Below are positions 21,347 to 32,482 of a stretch of 64,000 nucleotides of DNA, one piece after another (within the stretch, counting starts at the first letter, position 1; each line of letters opens with the position of its first letter). This stretch comes from Salvator merianae. Its lineage: Eukaryota; Chordata; Lepidosauria; Squamata; Teiidae. Under the pieces are notes generated by a model, which was not told the DNA's origin, searched no databases, and saw nothing but the letters and a program-made list of their open reading frames with translations. The DNA lies in NCBI GenBank assembly GCA_003586115.2, contig QVOM02000021.1, positions 11,457,355 to 11,521,354 on the forward strand, given 5' to 3'. A program made the position numbers and the translations under genes.

Positions 21347-22743
21347 CATGCACTCCCGTGAGGTAGCAACTCTGGGTGTCATCCTGGATCCTAGCCTTGT
21401 GAGGATGTAGCTGCTGTGTTTTCCCACTGTTTGAGCATACTGTACCTATGCTGGAAATTGCAATATAGGATAGACCACAGTCCCACTTGGCTTCAAACCA
21501 AGCTGTTGGGGAATAAAAATAAAACAAAAGCAAAGTGTACAATGGCTTATTTACTGTTTACTGGCTAATAGGAGCATAGATGACCTCAAACATCCAACCT
21601 ATGCCATTTCATTTCTACTTGCCTTTCTTAATCTGTTTTCCCTTTTGTCAGTCTTGAAAAGCAACAGCCATGGACAAGATTTACTTTGTGGTCAGGCTCT
21701 CATTAAGCTGAGCCCTCTTGCATGCTTGCAGAAGACATGTATTTATTTTTGCAAATCATTTTATCTCTGAAAGTTGATGCTGCATTGCAGATCTTTTCTT
21801 AATTCTTCCCTCCCTTAAAGCCATTTATCTCTCCAGTCTTCTGCTGCTTTTCATGCTACCTTTCAATGAGATCTTTGCATTTCTTTGGGTACAGTTTGCA
21901 TGACATTTGCACAATCCCTAGTCTTTGTGGGGTTCACACCGACAACGCCTGTGCTCAATCATGTAATCCCTTCGTGTTGTCAGGCTTCCTTTTTTTTGAG
22001 GGGGACTGCACAATTCAGCATGTTACCTGCAAATTTAGTCTTTCTGTCCCTGTAAAGCAGTAATTGTAAATGACCTCTTAGTAAAGCATCGGAGTCCATC
22101 AATAGCTTTTGTGAACATGTGTCTAGAATATACTGCTTTCCTGTTTTCCACACGTAGCCAAGAAGCCAAATAGACAAAGCTAAAATAGTTTGAGCTGCCT
22201 TGGGGCACATACTTTCATTTCAGATCACAGGAAAATCAACTGAATGAGTCTATGGTGTAATTCCATTGCGAGGTCTAAACCAGACACAGAAAGGGACAAA
22301 GTGGCACGGAGTGAATATGATTGCCATTCTGGAGTCATATGCATGCATACTACTTGAAAAGGTGGCTATGGGGACGCCTCACATATGTCAGAAAAGCCCA
22401 CATTTGGGGGGAATTTGAACTCGGGTTATAAATAACTCTTGCTCTGATGCATAGGCCAAACTCAGGCTAAGTTGGGGGTATCTATTTTGAAACAGTACAA
22501 TTCATTATAAGAAATTAAAAAAGAATGCTCACACACAGAAAATAGGTTACATTAAGTATAGTAGACAGGAGATAAGACAGTTTAACAAAAATTTCCTCAG
22601 CTGCTCAAATTCTCAGAAAATAACATTTCAAGGTAACAACACATTGCTATCATCAAAGTAAATAAGAGCAAGAAAAGGAAGGACAAAGGAAAGTATGCCC
22701 AGGCTGAGCTGCCAGGAGCATTCTGAAGGACGGTGCAAGCATG
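21347..22743. other. No feature recognised
   Basis: About 1.4 kb of unassigned sequence. Frames up to 82 codons show no domain. No element boundary was found before the octamer CAAGCATG at 22736. Confidence 0.5.
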
Positions 22744-22853
22744 CAGCAGCGGCTGGCAGCTTTAAGCCCGGGTGTTTGGGCCCCACATGAAACACGCCAT
22801 GGCTGTTTGTGGGGCCTCCAGATGGCTGGGCTTAAAGCCGCCAGCCACCTCTG
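22744..22853. mobile_element. hAT-type foldback element, copy 1, TSD CAAGCATG
   Basis: This 110-bp element begins CAGCAGCGGCTGGCAGCTTTAAGCCCGGGTG-like and ends GGGCTTAAAGCCGCCAGCCACCTCTG-like; the ends are inverted repeats of each other. Exact 8-bp TSDs CAAGCATG lie at 22736-22743 and 22854-22861. Ends of the type CAG...CTG and an 8-bp TSD fit hAT. A second copy of the same family sits at 23275-23482. Confidence 0.85.
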
Positions 22854-22861
22854 CAAGCATG

Positions 22862-23266
22862 AACATGGCTCTCACTCTATGCTGGTAGCGGTATGGGGGC
22901 AAGATATTGACTAGGTGACAAAGGAAGTTAGGAAAGTCCTAGAGAGGGACAGAAAAAAAGGGACAAGTTAGATCCATGACTCTGGGAAGGTTTTCAGCTC
23001 TCCTGTAACTCTGGTGGGTGGTTTGAGGGTAGGCCAAGTGTACTCAAGAAGCAGCTAACCAAGACATTTTCAATGGGAGACGGATATAAACACTGGTGTC
23101 AGCACAGGGTTATTTGGGATGGACAGGAGGCTCCCCGGTCAGAGTTGAATGAATTCCAGGAACTTAGTGCCCATTTGGCCAGTCAATCACTTGGCATGGA
23201 TGTGGTCAATCACATTAATAAATTGGCTTTCTTAAAAAAACACACACTATATCTATATATCTATTT
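22862..23266. other. No feature recognised
   Basis: Short unassigned stretch between the two foldback hAT copies; the 82-codon frame at 23073-23321 crosses the second copy's end. Confidence 0.45.
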
Positions 23267-23274
23267 ATTTATAT

Positions 23275-23482
23275 CAGCGGCGGCCAGCGGCTTTAAGCCT
23301 TGGTGTTTGTGCTCCGCGTGAAACATGCCATGGCTGTTTGAAGGGCCTTTGGGCCTCTGTACTGCCTCAGCAGGTCACCTAGCAATCTTCTGTGACAGTA
23401 TGGAGGCCCAGAGGCCCCGCGAATGGCCATGGTACACTTCACGTGGGGCATGAACACCAAGGCTTAAAGCTGCCGGCCTCTG
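23275..23482. mobile_element. hAT-type foldback element, copy 2
   Basis: A 208-bp element whose arms, about 85 bp each, pair over most of their length (GGCTTTAAGCCTTGGTGTTTG and complement; GCCATGG in both). Ends are CAGCGGCGGCC and GGCCTCTG. Flanking octamers ATTTATAT (23267-23274) and ATGTATAT (23483-23490) match at 7 of 8. It sits in TA/TG-rich DNA. It is longer than copy 1 because its centre (around 23344-23420) is retained. Confidence 0.8.
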
Positions 23483-23491
23483 ATGTATATA

Positions 23492-23538
23492 TGTGTGTGT
23501 GTGTGTGTGTGTTAGCTGTGTGTGTGTGTGTGTGTGTA
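23492..23538. repeat. (TG)n microsatellite, interrupted
   Basis: Two runs of TG (about 23492-23511 and 23517-23538) separated by TTAGC. Confidence 0.9.
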
Positions 23539-23589
23539 GGCTTTCTTCTCCTCTCCTTTAATTATGTTATCAATTTGGTATGTGTCCGT

Positions 23590-23765
23590 CAGTTCTAACT
23601 TTCCTGCACATCAGCTTCATAAAGTGCCCTCTGGTTCTCATGTTGTGTAGTAGAAAAAAGAATTTTTCTCTAACCACCTTTTCCACACCGTGCATAACTT
23701 TATAAATTTCAGTCAGACCACCTATGAAACACCATCTTTCAAGGCTGGAGAGTCAGTTGGTGCCA
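23590..23765 (-). mobile_element. CR1 LINE fragment, minus strand
   Basis: The words TTCATAAAGTGCCCTCTGGTTCT, TTTTTCTCTAACCACCTTTTCC and TTTATAAATTTCAGTCAGACC are collinear with 16965-17080 and 56870-56985 (CR1 C-terminal coding region, reversed). Both ends are truncated. Confidence 0.7.
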
Positions 23766-24893
23766 GGGACTAAGAAGTATCTTCCTCTTGTTGCAAGAGA
23801 ATGTGGGTTAGGGTTCTTCAAGGATTCCTAAGCAATACATAATGTGGAATTTTGCAGACACTATCAAGAAACACTGGAGTTCTGGGAGGAAGTGATGTGC
23901 TTCTGTCCTCCAAGCCTGTAGCACTCCATCAATTATATGCTATTGTTCTAGAGGTTGATATGTCACACTAACTGTTTCTACAGTGCGCATGTGCACACAT
24001 TCACACCCACCCACCTATCAATATGGGGGCAGGAGATTTAATTCACTCTATAGTCCATCTCAGAGACGGGAGTAGGCATACCTGGCCATCACTGCCATGT
24101 GAAAATCAAATGACAGTGATGGACTAGGCAGCAGATGCAACGTACATATCTGCTATTTCTGGGGGACTGCAACTCTGTTAAGAATAGGCTGTCTCTTTAC
24201 TTCCTTGACTTGAAAGCAAGTGACATACATGGATTCCACTCCCAGGAATGGGTGAGACCCTGGTGACACATACTGATCATGGCCCAGGCCCTCTATTGGC
24301 ATGTGATGTGGAGTGGACATCATGTGCCGGCATCACACCAAAGTCTCCTACAACAGTTACAAATAAACTCTAAGCTTATGTCAAAAAATGTAATTTGATG
24401 TAAAGTTGCCACTAGACTTCTTACTGCATTCCCTCAAAACATGCAAAAATGGCATGCATGTGTGTATGAACAGTCTTTTCTCTACTATCTAGCAAGGAAA
24501 CATGGCAGATTTTGGGCTTGTTGCTTTTGATCTGACAGCAGTCATGATTCCTCTTCTAAAATGGTAAATTTGAGGAAACTCATGGAGTACATTTAGTGTT
24601 TTCTTTTCAGCATAACTCTAAAGCATTTGGCATTGAAGAAGTGCTTCAGATCTGCAAAAGGAAAATAATTGGTTTAGAAGTACATTCTTATTTTTATGAG
24701 CATCTTGCTATGATGTCTATCAGCATCCTTTTCCTTATCTGGCCCTGACAGGCCTTTTTATTGTTGTAGTCTTGCATGAGATTAAATGACATTGCCAGGG
24801 AGGTAAGGCAGCCAGGAAAAGGAAGAAACATGCTTCTTTACACTGGGATAGGATCTGTTGTAATGCAAGTGTATGTACCCAGCTGAGATCCTG
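23766..24893. other. No feature recognised
   Basis: Unassigned sequence with only short frames; no repeat end found. Confidence 0.5.
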
Positions 24894-25248
24894 GGCCACT
24901 TACCATATATTGACCATGCAGTGCAGTGTGAATGCTGGTAGCCTTACCCAATCCCCGCCATGAGAGCAGCTGGGAAGCGTCGTGTGGGCCTGATTGGGGC
25001 ATCACACAGGCCTGATTGCCCAATCACGCCTGCTCAGTCACATGCCGCCGGGTAAGTGTGAACCCCCCTTACTGGAAGCTGAATGCCAGCTCCAGTAAGA
25101 CCGCGGAGCACAAATTAGTGCTCCACAGCTGGTTGTAATTGGGAGTGACTACTAGCCTGCTCCCGGATGTTTAGGCTGCCGCAAAGTGAGGAAGCATGTG
25201 GCTAGCAAGCACTCTTGATGCTTGCTAGCAGCAAGTGGAAAGAGGCCC
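24894..25248 (+). mobile_element. Short DNA transposon, family A, left part deleted
   Basis: The right end GCAAGTGGAAAGAGGCCC and its subterminal hairpin CTAGCAAGCACTCTTGATGCTTGCTAG-type (about 25202-25228) are clear. So are the family motif GGGAGTGACTACTAGCCTGCTCCC and the short tandem array around 24985-25030 (CCTGATTGGGGCATCACA). The left end may be GGGCCACTTACC at 24894, implying loss of the left hairpin. No TSD confirmed. Confidence 0.65.
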
Positions 25249-25479
25249 CTTGTCACACTTGCTGTATAAACATTTAAAACCCATATAACACACAAGGGAA
25301 ATTGAAAATTCTGGGCTTTTGCAGTTTCTGAGAGGGCCTTTTTCATGGCATGCCACTTCCAGCTCCATTTCTTGTGGTGCCTGGTGGAGCACCTTCAAAA
25401 AGTGTCTCCCAGCGTATTCTGGCCTCCCATACTCTCCAGAGTCCAGAATACAGGTGCTGGCCCAGCTGTGGACCTCTTT

Positions 25480-25633
25480 AAAGAAGTCCACATCAGGGCC
25501 AGGATATGGCACCAGTTTGGCAGTGGACAAAGTGTGACAAGGGCATGGGTCCACTGTAGTCCATGCTAGTGTGCAGATGGCAGGCCTTTATTCCGGGACT
25601 CATCACAGAATAATGCCCAGTGTGGTAAGGGCC
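25480..25633 (+). mobile_element. Right part of a short DNA transposon, family C
   Basis: It contains CATGGGTCCACTGTAGTCCATGCTAGTGTGCAGATGGCAGGCC and ends CAGTGTGGTAAGGGCCC, collinear with the right half of the element at 36544-36723. The left boundary is uncertain. Confidence 0.55.
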
Positions 25634-25644
25634 CAACTGTCAGA

Positions 25645-25935
25645 TCACAGAATCATAGGGTTGGAAGGTACTTCCAGGGTCATCAAGTCGAATCCCCTGC
25701 TAAATGCAGGATCCACTAAACCATCCCGGACAGATGTCTGTCCAGCCTGTCTTTGAAGACCTCCAGAGATGAAGAGCTCACAACCTCCTGTGGCAACCTA
25801 TTCCATTGACTGATTGCCTTTATTGTCAGAAAGTGTTTTCTAATATTTAGTCTGTATCTACTCCCTTGAAATTTCATCCCATTGTTTCTAGTCCTTTCTT
25901 CTCGTGAAAGTGAGAATAGGGCCAATCCCTCTGCA
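25645..25935 (-). pseudogene. CR1 LINE C-terminal fragment with 3' end, minus strand
   Basis: The minus-strand frame at 25716-25925 (69 aa) contains SLSREERTRNNGMKF, YRLNIRKHFLT and WNRLPQEVVSSSSLEVFKDRLD. This is the conserved CR1 ORF2 C-terminus. It is followed at 25645-25700 by the CR1 3' end, in reverse AATCATAGGGTTGGAAGG. It belongs to a different, classical CR1 subfamily (...ATTCTATGAT tail) from the copy at 18501. Only this end is present. Confidence 0.85.
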
Positions 25936-26330
25936 CCAGAACAGTGCTTTAGATTTTCATGAACATTTAATTTTTATCCTATTCTCTGCTTGTCTTTCTT
26001 TGCAAACTTAGCCTTCTGCTTTGCCACCAACGTTCTGACCCTAGCTGCTGTCTTCTGGTTCAGAGCTTTCTGTCTCGTTCCCGGTCTGCTACCCATCCCC
26101 TACCCTTGTTTCTTCTGATCTCTTTATGCTCTGTTAAAGACACTGAACTTGGATTTTTGACATGATCAAGAGAATCGATCTGGAATCATCCTTGTAGTAG
26201 GGAACTTTCACTTATCAGAGTTTCCAGAAGGGACTTTAAGTTTATTTGGTGAGACATGTTTAGAATTCCTCTGCAGAGTTTTCCATTTAGTGTGTGAAGG
26301 TCAGAGGTTGGGTGTGATGGTGGAGGACAT
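25936..26330. other. No feature recognised
   Basis: T/C-rich unassigned sequence before the short element at 26334. Confidence 0.45.
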
Positions 26331-26333
26331 TCA

Positions 26334-26540
26334 GGCCCTATTTGCACTTGATGGTAGCAAGCATCTAGCATGCTTGCTATCCAAGTGTGTCTGCACTGCA
26401 GGATGGCTGAAGTGACTGGAAGCGGGCTTCAGGACCCATTTTCAGCTGCACAGTGCGGTCAGTGTCTGTGCTGCATGGTTAAGTACAACTCTAACACAGG
26501 CTAATTAGTGTGTGCCAGCATAGTAAGTGCGAATACGGCC
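26334..26540. mobile_element. Short DNA transposon, TSD TCA
   Basis: A 207-bp element with ends GGCCCTATTTGCACTTG and AAGTGCGAATACGGCC, flanked by TCA at 26331-26333 and 26541-26543. A subterminal hairpin (TAGCAAGCATCTAGCATGCTTGCTA) begins at about 26356. It is a short relative of family A in reverse orientation (the CTAGCAAGCA hairpin is on the left, as in 38909-39487). Confidence 0.85.
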
Positions 26541-26543
26541 TCA

Positions 26544-27597
26544 GTTGAGGCTCCCATGTGCAGTCTCACAACCCTTACTACCTGTGCTCTTTGGTTTTCC
26601 AAAGCATAACATCAGGGCATATGCAGGCATCCACTTTGCTGCTTGAAACAGAACTGCAGATGGTGCCTCATCTACAGTTAACTCGAGCTACAAAATACTC
26701 AGACAGACAAATCATTTCTTCATTTCAGGTATATATCGCAAGCATCTGTTCTTTTCCCTGGGGTGTCTTCCTCATCCTTTCTAATGCCTGGGTTTGCTCT
26801 AAATATTATGCACTTACTATTTGCTCCAGATCATATTACTGTGAAAGGACATTGCTGCAGGGCAGGGTTCAAATGCTGATTGCTTACTAATCCCATGGCT
26901 GAGGAATGGAGGTAAAATCTGGTTGCTGGAAAGAGGATATAGGAGGATTGGGGTTTGCATGTCAACATATAGGGAGAGTTAACTTTTACTTGAGCCAGAG
27001 TCATGATTAAATTCCTGCACTGTCCAAACTGCTGTTTAAAATGGGAAGGGAGCTGTCAAAATGTGTAGTTTGGCTCTGTGATACTGTAGCTGCAGGGAAA
27101 TATATTCTAGTAATTACTGCAGTGGCTTAACTGGGAGCACTTCCTCTTAGAAACTGGGGAGAAATTCAGAGGATATGTACATTCCAAGGGAGTGAGCAAA
27201 TGTGTTAACAAAAAGTAGTGATTTCATATATTCCTTTTATTTATGGGTATCAGCAGAGAGAAGAGGAAAGTTCATTGGATGCAAGTATAGTGTTGGGAAA
27301 AGGAAAGCGAAGAATGTGAAAATATTTCTTTTCCATCTGTGCTCTACCAAAAGTGCTAATATGAATCTTATGAGAAATCACTGATCTTGAACAAATTGAC
27401 TTCAGATCCACAGAAATGACCATGGAAACACGAACATGTATGGAACCATTGCAAGGCTGTCATCTTCTATAGTCCACTGGTAACCAATGAGATGGAAGAT
27501 TACGCTGACAATTCAAAAGAGGTGAACCAGATCTGATAAATGATGTGGATGTTGGCAGACATCAGGGGAAAAATCAGAGCACATAGGCATACAAGGG
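26544..27597. other. No feature recognised
   Basis: The 110-codon frame at 26558-26890 was examined and shows no domain. The region looks single-copy and AT-rich. Confidence 0.45.
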
Positions 27598-27735
27598 TTT
27601 TATTTTTATTTATTTTTATTTTATTTTTACAAAATCAAAACAAATTACAAATAAAACATCAGAAATCCCACAACTCAATCCATTTATAATCCCTCCCTCG
27701 GTGAACCCACCGCCCTAACCCAATCTAACACATAT
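27598..27735 (-). mobile_element. L1-type LINE 3' end, minus strand
   Basis: A T-rich run at 27598-27632 (reversed A-tail) is followed by CAAAATCAAAACAAATTAC and GGTGAACCCACCGCCCTAACCCAATCTAACACATATGGAAG. The complement of this matches 38430-38545, the 3' end of the L1 fragment on the plus strand. The remaining body to about 27980 is not assigned. Confidence 0.7.
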
Positions 27736-28872
27736 GGAAGTGCAACATCAGGGCATATACGAACAAGTGTTGGGCTCTTTGGGTCTTTCCAACTTAACAG
27801 TACTCCAGTATAGTGTTCTGCGTGGCCTGCATCTGGGCTTCTCTCTTCCACATTTTGGTGCAGGCCAGAGAGGCTACACCCTCTGCTAACACACTCCATC
27901 CACATTAGATGTCTAGGGTCACCTAGAGTGGGACAATGGTTGACGTTTTTAAAAAAGTTTACTGCTGTCCTACTCATAAATAAACCAGCCCAGGGGTCAT
28001 GTGGAAGGGTGCATGCCTACATGCACTGCTGAAATCAGTTCCATGGGGTTTCGAGTTCCTAGTCATTGGGGAACATGGAAGCTGGCTCCCAAGACTGTGA
28101 GATTTTCAGGGCCAGTATGGTGGCCCTTTCTGCCCTTATTTGTTATCCTGGAATGAGCGGCTCCCTAGTACACTTTCTCTGTATGGGACTAGTGCTATCG
28201 CAATCCAGAACCATCCCAAGGGGTTCCTATCCTGGATCAGTTGTAGACCTGTTTGAAGAGGTCTACACCCATCCCAAGCTGCCTTGTTGCAGTCCAGCCT
28301 TTGGTGCTTCCATACCTGGCCCATAACAAGGAAAATACTGCAGCCCCATCTTTGAAGCTTATGCAAACTTTGAAGAACATTTTCAAAACCCTGACATGAA
28401 TGAAGGTGTGCTACCTTTGAAGACTTTCTGCTCAGTCCCACACTTGTGCACTAGACATGACATATGAGCAAAGGACCCTGAACCTATCACTGGCAGGGAT
28501 GGGTGATGTTTTGGTTAGGGAGTCAATTGTGTGGACCAGAACAGCTAGGGTGTGTCCTCATTGCTGCTGAGCTTCATGACATCCCCACCGTTGCAGTGCA
28601 GACAATGCCTCACCTATTATCTCGGAACACAGTGGACTGGGATAGTTAGAATGCTCCAAGAGAGGTGAGTGTGGAAGTGGCCTTTGATCTCATAGTCTCA
28701 AAAGCTTAGGATTTCATAAACAGTGTTGGGTCAATGGTAACTCTTGTCTCAGTGGTTGTGCTACAGTTATGCCACGCTGTCACCCAAGAGATTAATCTGA
28801 CCATATGCACTGCTGCGCCCAAGTTCCTGCTTCCTGTAAGAATTTGAAATATCTTCAACTGATGGCTATTTC
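27736..28872. other. No feature recognised
   Basis: Frames of 86-101 codons overlap on both strands without domains. CATACAAAGTT-like and TTGAAGCTTATGCAAACTTTGAAGAA at about 28350-28377 echo the hairpin at 3402-3469, so old short elements may be present but cannot be delimited. Confidence 0.4.
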
Positions 28873-29120
28873 ATCTCCTCTTGAACACGTGTATATAAAG
28901 GCAATCATGACTTGAGCCCCAAATATCTGAAGGATTGCCTCCTCCCATATAATATTGCCTATGAATTAAGATCTGCTGGGGAGGCCTTCCTTGTGTTTCC
29001 AGTAGTGGATGAGGTTTGTGGGTCAACAGCTAGGAGGATGGCCTTCTCTGTGTTTGCTCCCAGGCCTTGGAATAATCTGCTTTTGAAAATATGCCAAATT
29101 TGCTCCTGGTAAAAAATACA
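28873..29120 (+). pseudogene. L2/jockey-like LINE C-terminal fragment
   Basis: The plus-strand frame 28912-29112 (66 aa) ends with ARRMAFSVFAPRPWNNLLLK. The pattern R.AFSV.APR.WN.LP is the conserved C-terminal motif of L2- and jockey-like LINE reverse transcriptase ORFs. The frame is open here but short, with no RT core. A T-rich stretch to about 29380 may be its 3' untranslated region. Confidence 0.55.
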
Positions 29121-29687
29121 TCTTTAGAACCAAATTTTTGGAAATCATTATTAATCTCTTTCTTCCCCAGTAATATCTGCTGATAGATTGTACTTAGTGA
29201 CTTTTAGATTTTGTTCTTTTCTTCTGCTGTTAGATAATAGATTTGGTTTTCTTTTTTGGCTATATATTTTTCTTTTGTTTTAGATTTTAAGTATGAGTGA
29301 ACTTAGTTAATGTGCATTTTATTTAATTTATGTCCATTTATGAATTGAATTTTTGGGGAGACTTGTTCAGCTTGCTCATGGCCTGAGACTTCATTGGTGG
29401 GTGATATGAAGATCTAGATAACCTAAACTAAACTCATCATTAAATAATTGATTCAGCTGTCAAAGAGCACTTATTAAGGAATCTTTTCTGGATCTGCAAG
29501 CTGCTTTTATTATGCTTGCCATGTCTTTTCTTAACTGTATGCAGTTTTATATTTTTCTAAGTTGTCCTGCAGGAGGAACATTTGTTTTTAGGAAACCTAA
29601 AGTACTGTTATCATTTATGTCATCACCACCACTGGCACCACCACCATCATCATTTTTAAAAAATACATTTTTTAAGAAGAGACTTCA

Positions 29688-30327
29688 CGTTATGAGTGCC
29701 TTGGACTCTGAGGATGAGGGCGGTGTTCAGCCTGAGAGCTGTGCAGATGTTGAGCAGGCAGCTCCAGGTGGCACAGAGCCCAGACAGATTATCACCATCC
29801 CAGAAGATGAAGCACAAACATCAGCAGGAGAAGTTTTGGAAACATCAGTGGTTCCTGCAAACATCCCACCTACAGCCATAGAAACAAGAAGGGCCAAACA
29901 CAGGGCTCAGCTGAGCTTGTGTAAGCAATCTAGCAGAAGCCGGCCACACCCAAGCTCACACCTGGGAGAAGATGATCCTGCAGTATAAATACAACACAGG
30001 GACTGCAGCCCAAGCACGGTCAGCAACTGCTTTCCATCTGTGTGTCCTGTTACTCTGACCTCCTGGCTTCTAGAACCTTGACCCTTAGTTTGTTTGGACT
30101 GTGTTGTGACTTCGGCTTCTCTTAATCCCTGGACTGTTTGCTTCAGTGACTACATCCCTGTATGAACTTGGACTGAACTTTGACTATGGCTTCTCTTGGT
30201 CCTTCGGCTTTGTTTGCTTCTCAACACCTGCTGCCTTCCTGTTGTGACCCGGACTGTTTATAAAAGGACTTCTCTGTTACTGAGGCTTGCCTTGACCTCT
30301 GTTTGTCAGCCTGCCTGGGACATAACA
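29688..30327 (+). mobile_element. Solo LTR, 640 bp, TSD CTTCA
   Basis: The sequence begins CGTTATG and ends CATAACA, so the terminal inverted repeat is TGTTATG/CATAACA with one T-to-C change at the first base. It is bracketed by exact 5-bp repeats CTTCA at 29683-29687 and 30328-30332. A TATA box (GTATAAATA) lies near 29983, which gives an R-U5 part of about 320 bp and fixes the orientation as plus. No internal retroviral or Gypsy coding region and no second LTR occur nearby, so it is a recombination-derived solo LTR. A 5-bp TSD suits Gypsy-type elements, but endogenous retroviruses cannot be excluded. Confidence 0.8.
29981..29992 (+). promoter_or_regulatory. LTR TATA box
   Basis: CAGTATAAATAC within the solo LTR, preceding the presumed R region. 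Seen in sequence; promoter activity inferred. Confidence 0.5.
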
Positions 30328-30738
30328 CTTCATATGATTGAAAGCACATAGGAATGTCTTCTATTTTCCTTTATTTTAATAATTCCCAAAGGACTTTGAC
30401 ATTTTATATGTTGTATTGATCACAGAAAAACTCTGCATGTTTTCTATGCCTTGGAGTGTTATGTGAGGTGTGCATGAGGGGGTGCTGAAAAGTTGTTGGC
30501 CCAACCAAGAAGGAAGTGTCATGGAGCTATGAAACGTATAATCTGTTCAACATATTCACCCCGAAGTTCAACACACTTGGCACATCGTGTCTGAAGTTTC
30601 TCTAATCCTTCCAAAAATATTCTGATGTCTGGTCACTAAAATACTGCACCACTGCTGCAATCACCTCCAAATTATTCAAAAATTGTCACCCTTTCAACCT
30701 CTTTTTAAGGTTTGGAAACAGAAAGTAGTCAGGTGGAG

Positions 30739-31021
30739 CAGTGGCATAGGAAGCGGGGTGCGGGGGTGGGGTGGGCCGCCCCAGGCAGCACATTCTCCCA
30801 GGCAGCATATGCAGCCAAGTCCTTCTCTGTCTGCCCGGCATGCCGGAGAGCGAGTGTGAAGGAGAGCGCAGCACCGCATGGCATGGTGCTGCCCCGTGCT
30901 CGGCTGGCCGGTAGTCGTTGGGGCGACAGCAGGGGTAGAGGGTTGCAGGGCAGGCCGCCCTCGCTTACGCTCCTCTGCTACCACGTGTCCCTGGGTGGCA
31001 AAAAGTTTAGCTACGTCGCTG
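30739..31021. mobile_element. hAT-type short element nested in mariner, TSD AGGTGGAG
   Basis: This 283-bp GC-rich insert has ends CAGTGGCATAGGAAGC and TAGCTACGTCGCTG, flanked by exact 8-bp repeats AGGTGGAG at 30731-30738 and 31022-31029. The CAGTGGCGTAGC-type end is typical of vertebrate hAT elements. It is CpG-rich and has no coding capacity of its own; the 170-codon frame at 30712-31224 runs across both ends. Confidence 0.9.
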
Positions 31022-31440
31022 AGGTGGAGCAAGATCTGGTGAGTAGGGTGGATAGTCTATGCACTGAAACCCCAACTTTATCAAAACATCCGTCGTCGTG
31101 CCAGCCTTGTGTGCAGGTACATTATCTTGCAAAAAGAGAACTCCTTTCTGCAGGTTCCCTCTCCTTTTTTCTTTCAACGCCTCCTTTAATTGGCACAGCA
31201 AGTTACAGTAGTATTGTGCATTAACTGATTAGTCCTTTGGAAGATAGTCAGTCATTACAACACCTTCCTGATCCCAAAACACTGTGGCCATGACCTTTCT
31301 GGTTGACTTTTGGATCTTGAATTTCTTTGGTCTTGGAGAACCTGAGTGCTGCCATTGCATGGACTGTTGTTTTGCTGCAGGATCATAGTGGTGTAACCAT
31401 GTTTCATCAGTTACTAGTCATTCCAAAAAATTGACACAAG

Positions 31441-31985
31441 GGGCCTGTTTGTGCTTTCCAACTTAGAATGGGCTAATTAGAATTTCCACTTTAGAATTAG
31501 GGTGATCAGGCCACCCCAATCGGGCTGCATGGGCCCGATTGGGGTGCCGTGCTACAGCAAGGGGCCCAGTGTGCAGGTTCGATTTGCCATTGCGCCTGCG
31601 CGGGCCTCCCAGTTGCCATGGCAGCAACCCGATGCTTGCTGGCTGTTGCCATGGCAATTGTCCAGTGTGTGAATGCTGGATGGGGTGCAGTGTGGCCCCA
31701 TCTGGCATCACAGGCCTGATCGGGGCATCACGGGTCAGATAGGGGCGTCACGCTTGCCTGATTGTGGGATCACCCATTCACCATGGGCACATCGCCTGGA
31801 AGATGGCTACCACCATCTTCACACTGAGCTTCAGGTAAGGTTGCAGACCTCTAATTACTGCGCCAGTGGTAGTAGTGATCGGGAGCAGATGAAGCCCGCT
31901 CCCTGTCACTTCGGCTGTCTTCCAGTCCAAACGCACTTGACTAGCAAGCATTTAATGCTTGTTAGGCCAAAATGAGAATAGGCCC
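31441..31985 (+). mobile_element. Short DNA transposon, family A, nested in mariner, TSD AAG
   Basis: The 545-bp copy has ends GGGCCTGTTTGTGCTTTCC and AATGAGAATAGGCCC, flanked by AAG at 31438-31440 and 31986-31988. Excision restores the mariner transposase region. It has the left palindrome remnant AATGGGCTAATTAG, the internal TTGCCATGGCAGC..GCTGTTGCCATGGCAA inverted pair and a short GATCGGGGCATCACGG array. It also has the GGGAGCAGATGAAGCCCGCTCCC motif and the right hairpin CTAGCAAGCATTTAATGCTTGTTAG-type at about 31941. Confidence 0.9.
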
Positions 31986-32408
31986 AAGCTCACTGAAGAT
32001 GCTGCAAAACCAACTTGGAGGTGTCCACTCAAAATCGTTTTTCATTGGCATTCAAATGTTTGGGCACCCACTTGGCTGACAGCTTCAGCATACTCAGCTG
32101 CACATGGATAATAAACCCAACATGTTCCCTGGATATCTGTAGTGTCTCACCAATTGTTTTAGCCAATATTTGCCAATCTGCCTGAATTAAGCATGGATAT
32201 GGTTGACAATTTCAAGAGTTGACATTGTTGAAAGCCTCCTAGACCTTGCTGCATCTTCAGTCTCAAAATCTCCACACTGAAAGTTTGCACACCACTTCTT
32301 CACAGTTGAGCATGATGGGGCCTTCTCACCCAATGTTTGCACCGTATATTCTTGGACTTCCTTCAGAGTTTTCTTCTGCAGGAATAGGAACATCATAATA
32401 GCTCGGAG

Positions 32409-32482
32409 GTTGAAAAATGGAGGACCTGTTCCAGAAGAGCTGACCCTGCCACCAAACGGGACTAAGGCCGAAGAAGAAGAAG
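32409..32482 (+). mobile_element. 74-bp retroposed sequence with (GAA)n tail, nested in mariner
   Basis: It is flanked by an exact 14-bp direct repeat ATAATAGCTCGGAG at 32395-32408 and 32483-32496. The insert ends in GCCGAAGAAGAAGAAG. A TSD of this length plus a simple-repeat tail indicates LINE-mediated insertion, probably a 5'-truncated LINE or SINE 3' end. The parent family was not identified. Confidence 0.8.

Noticed and set aside
20764..21369. 201-codon minus-strand frame
   Set aside because: It runs straight through a hAT-type element with recognisable ends (21171-21338) and shows no domain.
29512..29988. 158-codon plus-strand frame with an acidic, P/E-rich sequence
   Set aside because: Most of it lies inside the solo LTR (29688-30327) and the frame enters across the LTR boundary, so it is not a host exon.
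30712..31224. 170-codon plus-strand frame
   Set aside because: It overlaps both ends of the nested hAT element and the antisense of the mariner transposase.
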